Shown here: positions 1-9,373 of the stretch, in pieces
How positions within the stretch are numbered: position 1 is the first letter of the stretch
How the letters are laid out: the number at the start of each line of letters is the position of its first letter
From: Nitrospirota bacterium
Lineage (GTDB): Bacteria > Nitrospirota > Thermodesulfovibrionia > Thermodesulfovibrionales > JdFR-85
Assembly (NCBI GenBank): GCA_035873375.1
Contig: JAYWMQ010000061.1
Span: 27,215-91,214 of the forward strand
Direction: 5' to 3'
DNA length: 64,000 nt
The notes under the pieces: generated by a model
The model's database searches: none
What the model saw: only the letters and a program-made list of their open reading frames with translations
Told to the model about the DNA's origin: nothing
Made by a program: the position numbers and the translations under genes

Positions 1-461
1 TTACCGAACTGAAGATACAGGACGAGGTAGTAGAGCCGAAAGAGGTTGCCAAGGCCTACTTTGTTCCAAAGCTCTGCAACCAGTGTGAAAACCCGCCCTG
101 CGTTCAGGTATGTCCTGTAGGGGCAACCTATCAGACAGCAGACGGGGTTGTGCTTATCGACAGGACGTGGTGTATTGGATGTGGATACTGTATTATGGCA
201 TGCCCTTATGGCGTGAGGTTTTTCCATCCTGTATACAAGGTTGCAGAAAAGTGCACTTTCTGTTATCACCGTATCCATAAAGGCATGAAGACAGCCTGTG
301 TGGATGCATGTCCGTTTGGTGCAAGGCAGATAGGCAATCTGAAGGACCCGAATGATCCTGTTACAAAGATAATCATGACGGAAAGGGTTGCTATTTTAAA
401 AGATGAATACGGAACCAAACCCCAGGTTTATTACATTGGCCTGGATGAAAATGTGAGGTGA
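1..461 (+). CDS. Iron-sulfur electron-transfer subunit (PsrB/NrfC/DsrO type), 5' truncated by the window edge
   Basis: The reading frame is open from base 3 with no start, so the gene begins left of the window. Three cysteine-rich blocks are visible: CNQCENPPCVQVCPVGAT, CIGCGYCIMACPYG, and CTFC followed by CVDACPFGAR. This is the pattern of the four-cluster ferredoxin-like subunits of DMSO-reductase-type and Hmc/Dsr/Nrf membrane complexes. Such subunits pass electrons between a periplasmic or cytoplasmic catalytic subunit and an NrfD-type membrane anchor. The next gene encodes exactly such an anchor, 4 nt away. The catalytic subunit is not in the window, so substrate (polysulfide, tetrathionate, nitrite, sulfite) cannot be decided. 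Confidence 0.9.
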   Translation, partial: TELKIQDEVVEPKEVAKAYFVPKLCNQCENPPCVQVCPVGATYQTADGVVLIDRTWCIGCGYCIMACPYGVRFFHPVYKVAEKCTFCYHRIHKGMKTACVDACPFGARQIGNLKDPNDPVTKIIMTERVAILKDEYGTKPQVYYIGLDENVR

Positions 462-465
462 TAAA

Positions 466-1716
466 ATGACGGAAGCATGGACGTACCCGGAAGCTTTATG
501 GACGGTCAAAGATCTCTTTGTCTATCCGAATGAGTATATTTACTGGAGCATCCAGATAGTGATGTACCCATTGATGACAGGGCTGGTCGCAGGCGCCTTT
601 GTCCTTTCGTCCCTCTACCATGTCTTTGGACTGGAAGACCTTAAGGATATGGCCAAGTTCTCCCTTGTCTTCTCTTTTGCCCTGCTTATAGTAGCACCCA
701 TGCCGTTGATGTTTCATCTGCAGCAGCCGTTAAGGGGTATGGAGGTCTTCTTTACCCCCCATTTCACCTCTGCAATCTCCGCCTTCGGCATAGTCTTCTT
801 CTCATACTCAATAATTGTGGTTACCGAGATATGGTTTGTCTACAGGAAATTTTTTGTTGAGCAGTCCATTGCCTTAAAGGGTAAGGAGGGCATCGGTAAC
901 AGTCTTAAGCAGTTGTTGTATTCGGTCCTTACACTCGGGGCTTATGATATCGGTGAAAAGGCATTGCATAAGGACAAGAAGGCAATAAAGATACTTGCAG
1001 GCATCGGTATACCCGTTGCCTGCTTTCTGCACGGTTATGCAGGCTTCATATTCGGCTCAGTCAAGGCGAACGCGCTATGGATGACACCGCTTATGCCCGT
1101 AATATTTATCATGTCGGCCATTGTTTCCGGTATCGCCCTCTGTATGTTGACCTATATAGTGATAATGGAGTGGAAGAAGTTCAGGATCAAGACCTCCAGG
1201 AAATCCTGGGAGGTTACGGCTGCGGATGTTGGCGGGGCAGAGATCGATCTTATCAAAAATACCGCAAAGTACCTCGTCGGCTTTATGATAGCTGCAATAA
1301 CCCTGGAGATTCTTGACCTTGTATTCAGGGGATATACGGCAGTGAAGTCCTGGGAGATACTCCGCTCCGTTATATACGGGAAGGATTTTGTTGATATTTT
1401 TATCCTCCAGTATGGCTTCGGTAACCTTCTTCCTTTTCTTATGCTCGTGATACCCGGACTCACGATAAGGAGGACAGCGTTTGCCCTCGCGCTGGTTATC
1501 TTCGGGGTATTTATGATGAGGTGGAATGTTGTAATCGGCGGACAGGCCTTTTCTCTCTCCTTTGCCGGATATATGCATTACAACATACCTTTTATTCCCG
1601 ATACCCTCGATGCCTATAAAGAGGGGTTTTTTGGCGCACTTACCATCGGCCTGATGCCCTTTGGCCTCTTCTGGGTTATTAATAAATTTATCCCATCGCT
1701 GAAGTATCATAAATAA
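466..1716 (+). CDS. nrfD: NrfD/PsrC-family integral membrane subunit
   Basis: 416 residues, mostly alternating hydrophobic helices, with the NrfD-like N-terminal segment MYPLMTGLVAGAFVLSSLYH. NrfD proteins exchange electrons between the quinone pool and a partner four-cluster iron-sulfur subunit. The start ATG follows a GAGGTG ribosome-binding site that overlaps the end of the upstream iron-sulfur gene, so the two are translationally close and form one complex. A strong terminator follows directly, making this the last gene of its operon. The length is typical of the longer NrfD members. The symbol is a family name and does not imply nitrite reduction. Confidence 0.88.
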   Translation: MTEAWTYPEALWTVKDLFVYPNEYIYWSIQIVMYPLMTGLVAGAFVLSSLYHVFGLEDLKDMAKFSLVFSFALLIVAPMPLMFHLQQPLRGMEVFFTPHFTSAISAFGIVFFSYSIIVVTEIWFVYRKFFVEQSIALKGKEGIGNSLKQLLYSVLTLGAYDIGEKALHKDKKAIKILAGIGIPVACFLHGYAGFIFGSVKANALWMTPLMPVIFIMSAIVSGIALCMLTYIVIMEWKKFRIKTSRKSWEVTAADVGGAEIDLIKNTAKYLVGFMIAAITLEILDLVFRGYTAVKSWEILRSVIYGKDFVDIFILQYGFGNLLPFLMLVIPGLTIRRTAFALALVIFGVFMMRWNVVIGGQAFSLSFAGYMHYNIPFIPDTLDAYKEGFFGALTIGLMPFGLFWVINKFIPSLKYHK

Positions 1717-1739
1717 AGGCTCCCAAAGTAAATGTTACC

Positions 1740-1783
1740 AATCCCGGGATGGCAGGAAACAACCTGCCATCCCGGGATTTTTT
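1740..1783 (+). terminator. Strong rho-independent terminator after nrfD
   Basis: A 17-bp perfect stem (ATCCCGGGATGGCAGG core at 1741-1756 pairing with 1763-1778, plus the A-T pair 1740/1779) encloses a 6-nt AAACAA loop and is followed by a T tract at 1778-1783. It lies 24 nt past the nrfD stop. Confidence 0.93.
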
Positions 1784-1791
1784 GACCGTAT

Positions 1792-1820
1792 TTGTTTTAA
1801 AATTTAATTGTGTCATTATA
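1792..1820 (+). promoter_or_regulatory. Candidate sigma70-like promoter for atpZ-atpI
   Basis: TTGTTT at 1792-1797 and ATTATA at 1815-1820 with a 17-bp spacer. It sits just downstream of the terminator and would leave a leader of about 115 nt before atpZ. The leader has short GC-rich inverted segments but matches no riboswitch that I recognise. Confidence 0.35.
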
Positions 1821-1941
1821 CTCCCCGAATAGAACCCCGGAGGTCTCCTGTAAACCGGGAGAAACACCCCTGCAGATAACAGGCCTGAATATAGAGGTTC
1901 TGCCACCCCGGATATCCCTCCCGGCCGTAAGGGGTTGACGG

Positions 1942-2181
1942 ATGGAAAAAAACAGTAAAAAGGAACTCTGGCGGCAGCTCCTGGATGCAAGTGCAATCCC
2001 GTTGAATCTCGTGGCTGCCACATTTGTGGGTTTTGCCATTGGTTATGGTCTTGATAAATTATTCGGAACCTCTCCCTATCTCACGATAATTTTTTTCATC
2101 CTGGGTATCATTGCAGGGTTCAGGGAGCTGTTCAGATACGCAAGGAGAATGGAACGTGAAGATGATAAAAAGGATAAATAG
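1942..2181 (+). CDS. atpZ: AtpZ/AtpI-family small membrane protein
   Basis: 79 residues: a charged N-terminus, then two predicted membrane helices containing LVAATFVGFAIGYGLDKLFG and YLTIIFFILGIIAGFRELFR, then a charged tail. The G-x-G-x-x-L/D-x-x-F turn and the FRE motif after helix 2 are typical of AtpZ (F0F1-ATPase subunit, DUF-type). These proteins are thought to assist F1Fo ATPase assembly or Mg/Ca transport. The gene overlaps the start of the next one by 20 nt. No ATP synthase structural genes follow here, which is unusual. Confidence 0.75.
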   Translation: MEKNSKKELWRQLLDASAIPLNLVAATFVGFAIGYGLDKLFGTSPYLTIIFFILGIIAGFRELFRYARRMEREDDKKDK

Positions 2182-2515
2182 GCAGGCGGTACTCATACTC
2201 ATTCCCTTATCCCTCCTGTCTGCCCTGATAGAATGGAAAAGACTGCCCCTCAGTATTCTGACAGGCGGGGCACTCGCCCTTGTTAACCTGAAGGGCCTTC
2301 ACTGGGGTGTGCTCGGGCTGACGAATCCTGAGGCAGCACGGGGAGCAATGGGGAAACTCCTCTTTTTCAGTATGTTCAGGCTCCTGATAGTCTTTATTAT
2401 ACTTACGGCGCTCCTGTATTTCAGACTCATAAATATCTTCGGTGCACTTACCGGTCTGACGGTCGTTTTTATATTAGTGATGAAGGAAGGGTTGGTGGAG
2501 GCAAGGAGGTTGTGA
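2162..2515 (+). CDS. atpI: ATP synthase subunit I-like membrane protein (AtpI)
   Basis: I chose the internal ATG at 2162 (117 residues, MIKRINRQAVLILIPLSLLS), because an upstream start in this frame would sit deep inside atpZ. Four hydrophobic segments are visible, including LSILTGGALALVNLKG, the glycine-rich turn typical of the ATP synthase I chain family. Subunit I helps assemble the c-ring. It follows atpZ in the usual order, but atpB/E/F do not follow; secA does. The two genes therefore look detached from the ATP synthase operon or belong to one encoded elsewhere. Confidence 0.7.
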   Translation: MIKRINRQAVLILIPLSLLSALIEWKRLPLSILTGGALALVNLKGLHWGVLGLTNPEAARGAMGKLLFFSMFRLLIVFIILTALLYFRLINIFGALTGLTVVFILVMKEGLVEARRL

Positions 2516-2609
2516 AATCACGGAAAGCCGCAGTTTATCCTACAGGCCGGTCGGGAAATCCCCCCATCCCTTGTTGCATAAAACCTCGCTGATTATTTAA
2601 AATTAAAGT

Positions 2610-5288
2610 ATGGTTTCTATTCTTAAAAAAATATTCGGGACAAAGAATGACAGGGAGATTAAGAGGATCTGGCCCATGGTTGATCATATCAACAGCCTGG
2701 AGCCTGATTTCTCTGCGCTCTCAGATACGCAGCTGAGGGACAAGACGGAAGAGTTTAAGCGGAGGATTGAGGAGGGGGAGACACTTGATGACATCCTCTA
2801 TGAGGCATTTGCACTCGTGAGGGAGACATCAAGGAGGCTTCTCCATATGAGGCATTTTGATGTTCAGATTATCGGTGCCATAGTCCTTCACGAGGGAAAG
2901 ATCGCTGAGATGAAGACTGGTGAAGGCAAGACCCTTGTTGCAACCATGCCCGTCTATCTGAACGCCCTTGATGGAAGAGGCGTCCATGTGGTGACCGTCA
3001 ATGATTATCTTGCAAAGAGGGATGCCCAGTGGATGAGCCCTTTATATCATCACCTCGGCCTCTCTGTTGGTGTTATACAGCATGATGCCTCTTTTCTTTA
3101 TGACCCCGAGTCCCGCTCCGACGACAAACAGCATGACAGGTTCAGGCCATGCTCCCGCAAGGAGGCCTACGGCGCTGACATAACTTATGGAACAAACAAT
3201 GAGTTCGGCTTTGATTACCTCAGGGATAATATGAAGTATGAGATTGCGGACTACTGCCAGAGGGAGCTGAACTATGCAATAGTTGACGAAGTGGACAGCA
3301 TCCTGATTGACGAGGCAAGGACACCGCTTATCATTTCAGGTCCGTCAGAGGAATCGACTGACAAATATTATAAAATTGACCGGATAATACCAAAGCTTCA
3401 GAACGAGGTTGACTTCACAATAGATGAAAAGGCAAAAACAGTCATACTCACGGAAGAAGGCAGCATAAAGGCTGAGCAGCTCCTTGGTGTGGACAATCTT
3501 TTTGACCCCGTCAATATAGAACTTGTTCACCATGTGTTACAGGGCCTTAAGGCCCACCATCTCTTTAAGCGTGATGTGGATTATGTTATTAACGATGGGC
3601 AGATTATCATAGTGGATGAATTCACAGGCAGGCTGATGCCCGGAAGACGCTGGTCGGACGGACTTCATCAGGCAATCGAGGCCAAAGAGGGGGTGAAGAT
3701 CGAGAGCGAAAATCAGACCCTTGCAACCATAACCTTCCAGAACTATTTCCGTATGTATAACAAACTTGCAGGTATGACCGGTACTGCCGATACAGAGGCC
3801 GAGGAGTTTGCAAAGATCTATAATCTTGACGTACTGGTGATACCCACAAACAAGCCAATGGTACGTATGGATTATCCCGACATGATATACAAGACGGAAA
3901 CTGCCAAGTTTAATGCAGTGCTTGATGAGATAGAGGACTGTTACAAAAAGGGCCAGCCCGTACTTGTGGGCACGATATCAATTGAGAAATCCGAACTGCT
4001 CAGCAAGATACTCAAGAAGAAGGGTATTCCACACACTGTTCTTAATGCAAAGCATCACGACAAAGAGGCCCAGATAATATCCCAGGCAGGCAGTCCCGGT
4101 GCCGTTACCATTGCAACCAATATGGCAGGCAGGGGAACGGATATAGTGCTTGGAGGAAACCTGGATGCCATTATGGAGGATATTTTAAAGAAGAAAAAAG
4201 ACCCGTCGGAAGAGGACAGGGAAGAGGCATTAAAGCGTGCCGAGGTTATCTGCCGGGAGAACCGTGACAAGGTTGTGCAGGCCGGAGGATTGCATATTCT
4301 GGGCACAGAGAGACATGAGTCAAGGAGGATCGACAACCAGCTCAGGGGACGTTCAGGCCGTCAGGGAGACTCGGGTTCTTCAAGGTTCTACCTCTCTCTT
4401 CAGGACGACCTTATGCGCATATTCGCCTCAGACAGGATATCAGGGTTGATGGGCCGGCTCGGGATGGATGAGAGCATACCGATAGAGAACAGGATCGTCT
4501 CCAAGGCGATTGAGAACGCACAGAGACGTGTGGAGGCCCATAACTTTGACATAAGAAAGCATCTCATTGAATATGATGATGTGATGAATAAACAGAGGAT
4601 AGAGATCTATGCCTTCAGAAGGGAGATACTGGAGTCGGAATCTCTCAAAGAGAAGATAGATGAGTTAATCGAGGAAATAGTTGATTCCCTTCTGGACATG
4701 TATTGCCCCGAAGACCGTCACGCCGAATACTGGGATATTAAGGAACTGAACAATTCCATTTACGGCATCTTTGGTCTCAAGTCCGAAAAGGCCTCCGAAA
4801 TATCGGGCATTGAGGCACTTCGAGAGACGATTATTGGAGAACTGAAGGAATACTACGAAAACAAGGAGAAGGAGATTGGCAGTGATCTGATGCGGTATCT
4901 GGAGAAGATCATAACGCTCCAGGTGGTGGATAATCAGTGGAAGGACCATCTCCTGGCCATGGACTATCTCAAGGAGGGCATCGGCCTGCGGGGCTATGGA
5001 CAGAAAGACCCCCTTGTTGAATATAAACGTGAAGCATTCGACATGTTTTCAGACATGACTGAACGTATAAGGACCGAGGTCCTGACAAGGCTTTACAGGG
5101 TACAGGTGAGATCAGAGGAAGACGCATCAAGGGTCTCGCAACAGCACCAGTTAAGTCTTGTGTACAATCGTGGCAACGGTGGTGAGGCACAGCGGCCTGT
5201 AAGGAAGTCGAAGAAGGTCGGCCGTAACGAACCATGTCCCTGCGGCAGTGGAAGGAAATATAAAAAATGCTGTGGAGTAAATGCCTAA
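2610..5288 (+). CDS. secA: Protein translocase ATPase SecA
   Basis: 892 residues, full length. Features in order: Walker [12 protein letters not shown] (about residue 100-110), the DEAD-type motif [17 protein letters not shown], the preprotein crosslinking domain, [14 protein letters not shown], and the HER...[12 protein letters not shown] helicase motif. It ends in a C-terminal SEC-C zinc motif ([13 protein letters not shown]). SecA is the ATP-driven motor of the SecYEG channel. The zinc tail normally binds SecB and phospholipid. The start has only a weak ribosome-binding site (TAAAG). The stop codon overlaps the next gene by 8 nt. Confidence 0.98.
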   Translation: MVSILKKIFGTKNDREIKRIWPMVDHINSLEPDFSALSDTQLRDKTEEFKRRIEEGETLDDILYEAFALVRETSRRLLHMRHFDVQIIGAIVLHEGKIAEMKTGEGKTLVATMPVYLNALDGRGVHVVTVNDYLAKRDAQWMSPLYHHLGLSVGVIQHDASFLYDPESRSDDKQHDRFRPCSRKEAYGADITYGTNNEFGFDYLRDNMKYEIADYCQRELNYAIVDEVDSILIDEARTPLIISGPSEESTDKYYKIDRIIPKLQNEVDFTIDEKAKTVILTEEGSIKAEQLLGVDNLFDPVNIELVHHVLQGLKAHHLFKRDVDYVINDGQIIIVDEFTGRLMPGRRWSDGLHQAIEAKEGVKIESENQTLATITFQNYFRMYNKLAGMTGTADTEAEEFAKIYNLDVLVIPTNKPMVRMDYPDMIYKTETAKFNAVLDEIEDCYKKGQPVLVGTISIEKSELLSKILKKKGIPHTVLNAKHHDKEAQIISQAGSPGAVTIATNMAGRGTDIVLGGNLDAIMEDILKKKKDPSEEDREEALKRAEVICRENRDKVVQAGGLHILGTERHESRRIDNQLRGRSGRQGDSGSSRFYLSLQDDLMRIFASDRISGLMGRLGMDESIPIENRIVSKAIENAQRRVEAHNFDIRKHLIEYDDVMNKQRIEIYAFRREILESESLKEKIDELIEEIVDSLLDMYCPEDRHAEYWDIKELNNSIYGIFGLKSEKASEISGIEALRETIIGELKEYYENKEKEIGSDLMRYLEKIITLQVVDNQWKDHLLAMDYLKEGIGLRGYGQKDPLVEYKREAFDMFSDMTERIRTEVLTRLYRVQVRSEEDASRVSQQHQLSLVYNRGNGGEAQRPVRKSKKVGRNEPCPCGSGRKYKKCCGVNA

Positions 5289-6669
5289 AATACTTGTTAT
5301 AGCTCCCCCCTCCAAGGATCCAACCCCTATATTACATGATTGCGGCTTTAATGATTTGACCCTGAAAAAGGAACTTCCGGTAAAACAGGACAGCCCTGAC
5401 TTTCCCCCGGATATTATTATTCTTAACGAAGGTCTCACAACCAGAAAGGGTCTTCAGCAGCTGGATAAGGCATTTCCCTCGGTACCCAAGGTTGTCCTGT
5501 CAGCTAAAAAAAACAGGAGACTCTCCTTTATTAAGGACAGACCCCTCTCCGATTTATTAATAAATCCTGAATGCAAAGAGCTTATAGACTCAATAAAAAG
5601 ACTGGAATATGAGAGAGGGCTGATTACAGAGAACCTGTATCTGAAAAAGGAAGGCGCTACCCTTTCCAGATTGACGGATCTTTTTGATGAGATAAGCCGT
5701 ATACTGAAGGGCTCGGATGAACTGGATGATGTCCTTTCAAGGATAATGAACAGGATAAAATCCGAGGTAGGGGCAAGGGGCTGGGCAATACTGTTAAGGG
5801 ATGACAAGAGGAACGAATTATACGTTATGCAGGCCTCTGCTAAAAAGAGCAAACGGTCGAGAAACTGCAGGCTGAAGGTCGGTGAGGGTATTGCAGGATG
5901 GGTTGTTGAAAAAGGAAAGCCCGTGATTGTTAATGATGTTAGCGAGGACAAGCGGTTTCTTTCAGGAATTGACGGGTATCCCGGAGTTAATACAAGGTCT
6001 GTCATGACGGTTCCAATCGGAGACAGGGACGGGGTCCTTGGCGTAATTGAGATGATAAACAAGAGAAGCCCGGGGGGCTTTACCAGTGATGACATCAGAC
6101 TTGTGACAAAACTCTCCGGTCTTGTCGCCACAGCAATCAACCTGATAACCGTTCATCAGAAGATGGCAGAGCTCGCCATAACCGATGACCTCACAAAGCT
6201 CTTTAATTCAAGATATCTTCAGAGGACCCTCGACATGGAGATTGAACGGTGTAAACGTTATAAAACCTCCATCTCTCTTATCTTTATGGACATTGATTAT
6301 TTCAAGCATATCAATGACAGGCACGGTCACCTTGTTGGCAGCAAGGTACTGGTTGAAGTTGGACAGTTCCTGCTGAAAAAGCTCCGGTCAGTGGATATTG
6401 TAGCCCGTTACGGAGGCGATGAGTTCGTTATAGTCCTGCCGCAGACATTCCCCAGATACGCAGCCCAGATAGCTGAACGGCTCAGAAAGACGATTGCAGC
6501 TACAGTCTTTTTGAAGAAGGAGGGATACAGTATCAGGCTGACCGCAAGTTTTGGTGTTGCTTCGTATCCGGAAACTGCAAATTCAAAGGAAGACCTCATG
6601 CGGCTTGCCGATGAGGCTATGTATAAGGTAAAGTACCAGACAAGAAATGGTGTTTATGCTATAATCTAA
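5281..6669 (+). CDS. GAF-GGDEF diguanylate cyclase
   Basis: 462 residues. The N-terminal ~110 residues resemble a degenerate receiver-like domain ([10 protein letters not shown], no clear phospho-acceptor). A GAF domain (about 130-290; [21 protein letters not shown]) and a GGDEF domain (about 300-462) follow. The catalytic motif is intact ([15 protein letters not shown] at residues 378-382). An RxxD product-inhibition site (RSVD, 369-372) lies five residues before it, so cyclic-di-GMP synthesis with feedback inhibition is expected. The GAF domain should bind a small ligand that tunes activity. The start overlaps secA by 8 nt, which suggests co-transcription. Confidence 0.92.
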   Translation: MPKILVIAPPSKDPTPILHDCGFNDLTLKKELPVKQDSPDFPPDIIILNEGLTTRKGLQQLDKAFPSVPKVVLSAKKNRRLSFIKDRPLSDLLINPECKELIDSIKRLEYERGLITENLYLKKEGATLSRLTDLFDEISRILKGSDELDDVLSRIMNRIKSEVGARGWAILLRDDKRNELYVMQASAKKSKRSRNCRLKVGEGIAGWVVEKGKPVIVNDVSEDKRFLSGIDGYPGVNTRSVMTVPIGDRDGVLGVIEMINKRSPGGFTSDDIRLVTKLSGLVATAINLITVHQKMAELAITDDLTKLFNSRYLQRTLDMEIERCKRYKTSISLIFMDIDYFKHINDRHGHLVGSKVLVEVGQFLLKKLRSVDIVARYGGDEFVIVLPQTFPRYAAQIAERLRKTIAATVFLKKEGYSIRLTASFGVASYPETANSKEDLMRLADEAMYKVKYQTRNGVYAII

Positions 6670-6748
6670 TAAAATATTCAGGACTTCTTCTCGTGGATGC
6701 AGACAAACACGGATTATCAGTGTTGGCATTGTTTTGAAATGGTAAATA

Positions 6749-7780
6749 ATGGCACTTTTTAATTACGCTACAAAAGAGATTACTCTAAAGATAGTTTATT
6801 ATGGGCCGGGGCTTAGTGGCAAGACCACAAACCTCCAGCACCTTCATTCCGTACTGAGTCCCGAGAGAAGGGGCAAGCTCCTCTCACTCGCTACCGAGGC
6901 GGACAGGACCCTCTTTTTTGATTTCATGCCGGTAGAGCTGGGTAAAATAAAGGACTTCTCGATAAGGTTTCAGCTTTATACCGTTCCCGGCCAGGTGAGG
7001 TACAATGCAACGAGAAAACTTGTGCTGAAAGGGGCTGACGGCGTGGTCCTGGTTGCAGACTCTCAAAGAATGATGAGGGAACAGAACAGTGAGAGTCTCG
7101 CAAACATGAAAGAAAACCTCCTGGCCAACAACCTTAACCCCGAGGAAATCCCGATTATCTTTCAGTACAACAAAAGGGACCTTGATGATATCATGTCAGT
7201 GGATGAGATGAACAGGGAACTCAACCCGAACGGCTTCCCTTATTTTGAGGCCGTTGCAGTAGATGGTCAGGGTGTCAGGGAGACATTTGATACTGCAACA
7301 AAACTCATACTCAAGTATATTTCCAGAAAGCACAGGATCGATGTAAAGTTGACAGAGAAGGTTGAAAAACCCTTACCGAAACCCCCGGTAGCTGAGCCTG
7401 TAGTTGATCCGCTACTTGAGCCTATAGTTGAACCTGTCGTCGAGCCGCTACTTGAGCCTGCAATTGAACAGCCGGCCTATAATCCTACCCCAAGGCCCGC
7501 ACCTGCAGAGCCCAGGGGGCCTGATATAACCCTCTTCCTGAAAGATATCACTTCCACCCTGAGTGACCTCAGAGAACAGATCGAGCGGGTGGAGAAGTCC
7601 GTAGATAACAGCAGGGATGCACACAAGGAAAAAGTCAGGTATGATCTTGCCGTTCAGAAGTTTGACAAGGCAATGTCGGATATCCGGGGAAAACAGGAGA
7701 AACTGATGTCAATGCTGCAGGAAATAAAGGCATCAATTGATAATGCAAAGACAAAGAAGCGGTGGTTCTTCTTCGGTTAA
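6749..7780 (+). CDS. MglA-like small GTPase with proline-glutamate linker and coiled-coil tail
   Basis: 343 residues. Residues 1-195 are an MglA-type Ras-like GTPase: G1 GPGLSGKTT (19-27), G3 TVPGQ, G4 NKRD. MglA proteins set cell polarity and direct pili or gliding machinery; many of unknown role are also annotated gliding-motility GTPases. A linker of E-P-[VIL]-[VL]-[ED]-P repeats (about 205-245) and a charged coiled coil (about 260-335) follow. The tail ends in KKRWFFFG, a possible membrane or partner anchor. Standard MglA is about 195 residues, so the tail is a lineage extension. It may act together with the preceding cyclic-di-GMP enzyme, but that is inference. It converges with pabB, overlapping by 4 nt. 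Confidence 0.85.
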   Translation: MALFNYATKEITLKIVYYGPGLSGKTTNLQHLHSVLSPERRGKLLSLATEADRTLFFDFMPVELGKIKDFSIRFQLYTVPGQVRYNATRKLVLKGADGVVLVADSQRMMREQNSESLANMKENLLANNLNPEEIPIIFQYNKRDLDDIMSVDEMNRELNPNGFPYFEAVAVDGQGVRETFDTATKLILKYISRKHRIDVKLTEKVEKPLPKPPVAEPVVDPLLEPIVEPVVEPLLEPAIEQPAYNPTPRPAPAEPRGPDITLFLKDITSTLSDLREQIERVEKSVDNSRDAHKEKVRYDLAVQKFDKAMSDIRGKQEKLMSMLQEIKASIDNAKTKKRWFFFG

Positions 7781-9336
7781 AGTCTCTCCAGTGTTGAGAG
7801 CAAGGCCTCAGCCTTTTTCAGACTTTCATAGTATTCCCTTTCCGGCACCGAGTCCGCCACTATCCCGGCCCCGGCCTGAACATAGGCCCTTCCGTCCTTT
7901 ATCACAAACGTCCTGATAACAATGTTCATGTCCATATCACCGCTGAAACCGATGTAGCCGATGGAACCGGTATAGGGTCCCCTGACAACGGGTTCGAGTT
8001 CATCTATAATCTCCATGCACCTCACCTTTGGCACCCCTGTGATTGTACCCCCCGGAAAGGTGGCCCTCAAGAGGCTGAAGGCATCCCTTTCTGCCGAGAG
8101 GACGCCCCTTACATTGGATACGATATGGATTACGTGCGAATAATCCTCTGTTGTCATCAATTCATCAACCCTGACAGTGCCGTAGCTGCAGACCCTGCCA
8201 AGGTCGTTTCTTTCGAGGTCAATGAGCATTATATGCTCTGCCCGTTCCTTTTCATTAAGCAGAAGGTCAGCCCTCAGTCTCTCGTCCTCTGCTGCAGTGG
8301 TGCCCCGGGGTCTTGTACCGGCAATTGGTCTTGTATCGGCAATGCCCTCCCTCAGCCTGATTAGTCTCTCGGGAGAAGAGCTTACGATCTGGTAGTCTCC
8401 GAAATCCACGAATGCAGAGAAAGGCGATGGGTTTATCTGTCTCAAAATCGAATAAAGTCTCCACGGGGATGCTTTTATATCAGCAGAGAGTCTCTGGGAA
8501 AGATTTGCCTGAAAAATATCACCTGCATGGATGTATTCCTTTGCCCTGACCACCATATCCATGTAATTTTTTTTTGTCATCTCATATACAATATCCGCCC
8601 GTCCATGTCTTTCAGGTACTACTGTATCCGTGGAATCGTCCCTGACACGGTTATATTCGTCAGTCATGCGGCAGAGAGAGTCACCGGCCTCATCATACAT
8701 TCCGGGGTAGTGGAAATCGGAACTCCATTTCTCCACTTCTCCAGCACTCCATTTCTCCAGCACTCCAAGCCCCTCCCGCCTTGCCCCAGGGCAGACAATG
8801 GCATAAGCCTTTCTCTCTGTATGGTCGAATGCAAACAGCCTGTCAACGAGAAAAAAATGGGCATCAGGTATCTGCAGTTCATCTGCTGCCGTCTTTGGCA
8901 ACCCTTCAAGGTAGTGGACAAAGTCATAGCTGAGCAGGCCGATTGCCCCGCCCTGAAAGGGTGGCAAGTGGGGATTTTTTTTCTGTGGGTACGAAAGAAG
9001 GAGCTCTCTCACTCTTCCAAGCGGCCTTCTGTCAACAATCTTCAGGTCCTTACAACCCGCAACCCGCAACCCGCAACCCGCAACCCCTCCTGTGGAGACC
9101 TCCACAACCGAGTCCTTCACCTTAAACTCAAGATAGGGATCAATGGCAATAAAGGAGTATCTTCCAATCTTTTCAGACCCTTTAATGCTCTCAAGCAGCA
9201 CTGTCCTGCTTGTCCTGAACCGTTCATAGACAGAAGCGGGTGCCTTATATGGCAGTTCAAGATAGAGGGGGGAGAGTAACACCTGTCCTGAGGATGACAG
9301 ATGCGTCTTCTTTGCCTGTTGTATTTTAATAGTCAT
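7777..9336 (-). CDS. pabB: Chorismate-utilising synthase component I (PabB/TrpE family)
   Basis: 519 residues. The N-terminal half has LLESIKGSEKIGRYSF; the C-terminal chorismate-binding domain has PIAGTRPRG, ERNDLGRV and FPGGTITGVPK. The family makes 4-amino-4-deoxychorismate (PabB, folate) or anthranilate (TrpE). NPSPFSAF is PabB-like, whereas PIAGTR (rather than PIKGTR) is the form typical of TrpE, so the exact product is uncertain. It is last in a dcd-pyrF-pabB run and no glutamine amidotransferase is adjacent. Two short DNA repeats are translated inside the protein (around 8723-8770 and 9054-9081), in poorly conserved loops of the N-terminal half. Confidence 0.8.
   Translation of the reverse strand: MTIKIQQAKKTHLSSSGQVLLSPLYLELPYKAPASVYERFRTSRTVLLESIKGSEKIGRYSFIAIDPYLEFKVKDSVVEVSTGGVAGCGLRVAGCKDLKIVDRRPLGRVRELLLSYPQKKNPHLPPFQGGAIGLLSYDFVHYLEGLPKTAADELQIPDAHFFLVDRLFAFDHTERKAYAIVCPGARREGLGVLEKWSAGEVEKWSSDFHYPGMYDEAGDSLCRMTDEYNRVRDDSTDTVVPERHGRADIVYEMTKKNYMDMVVRAKEYIHAGDIFQANLSQRLSADIKASPWRLYSILRQINPSPFSAFVDFGDYQIVSSSPERLIRLREGIADTRPIAGTRPRGTTAAEDERLRADLLLNEKERAEHIMLIDLERNDLGRVCSYGTVRVDELMTTEDYSHVIHIVSNVRGVLSAERDAFSLLRATFPGGTITGVPKVRCMEIIDELEPVVRGPYTGSIGYIGFSGDMDMNIVIRTFVIKDGRAYVQAGAGIVADSVPEREYYESLKKAEALLSTLERL
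8723..8770. repeat. 24-bp-period imperfect tandem repeat inside pabB
   Basis: CTCCATTTCTCCA occurs at 8723-8735 and 8747-8759, with a period of 24 bp (eight codons), so the frame is kept. On the coding strand it yields LEKWSAGE followed by VEKWSSDF. Confidence 0.7.
9054..9081. repeat. 7-bp tandem repeat (AACCCGC x4) inside pabB
   Basis: Four perfect AACCCGC units plus a partial fifth. In the gene it encodes the cysteine/glycine-rich stretch GVAGCGLRVAGC. A change of one unit would shift the pabB frame. Confidence 0.85.
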
Positions 9337-9373
9337 TACTCATTAGTCCCTGGTTATGAAAACCAGAGCCCCG

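Noticed and set aside
1075..1710. Long minus-strand open frame inside nrfD
   Set aside because: Shadow of the membrane-protein gene; low-complexity translation with no family features.
1784..1941. Structured leader before atpZ as a riboswitch
   Set aside because: Some GC-rich inverted pieces, but no conserved riboswitch core that I can name.
5454..6140. Minus-strand open frame inside the GAF-GGDEF gene
   Set aside because: Antisense shadow: serine/leucine-rich with no ribosome-binding site.
9054..9081. Telomere-like or origin iterons
   Set aside because: Short 7-bp repeat inside a coding gene, with no dnaA box or replication gene nearby.
8527..9279. 250-residue plus-strand open frame opposite pabB
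   Set aside because: Antisense to well-conserved pabB motifs; the translation includes the 7-bp repeat and has no domain.
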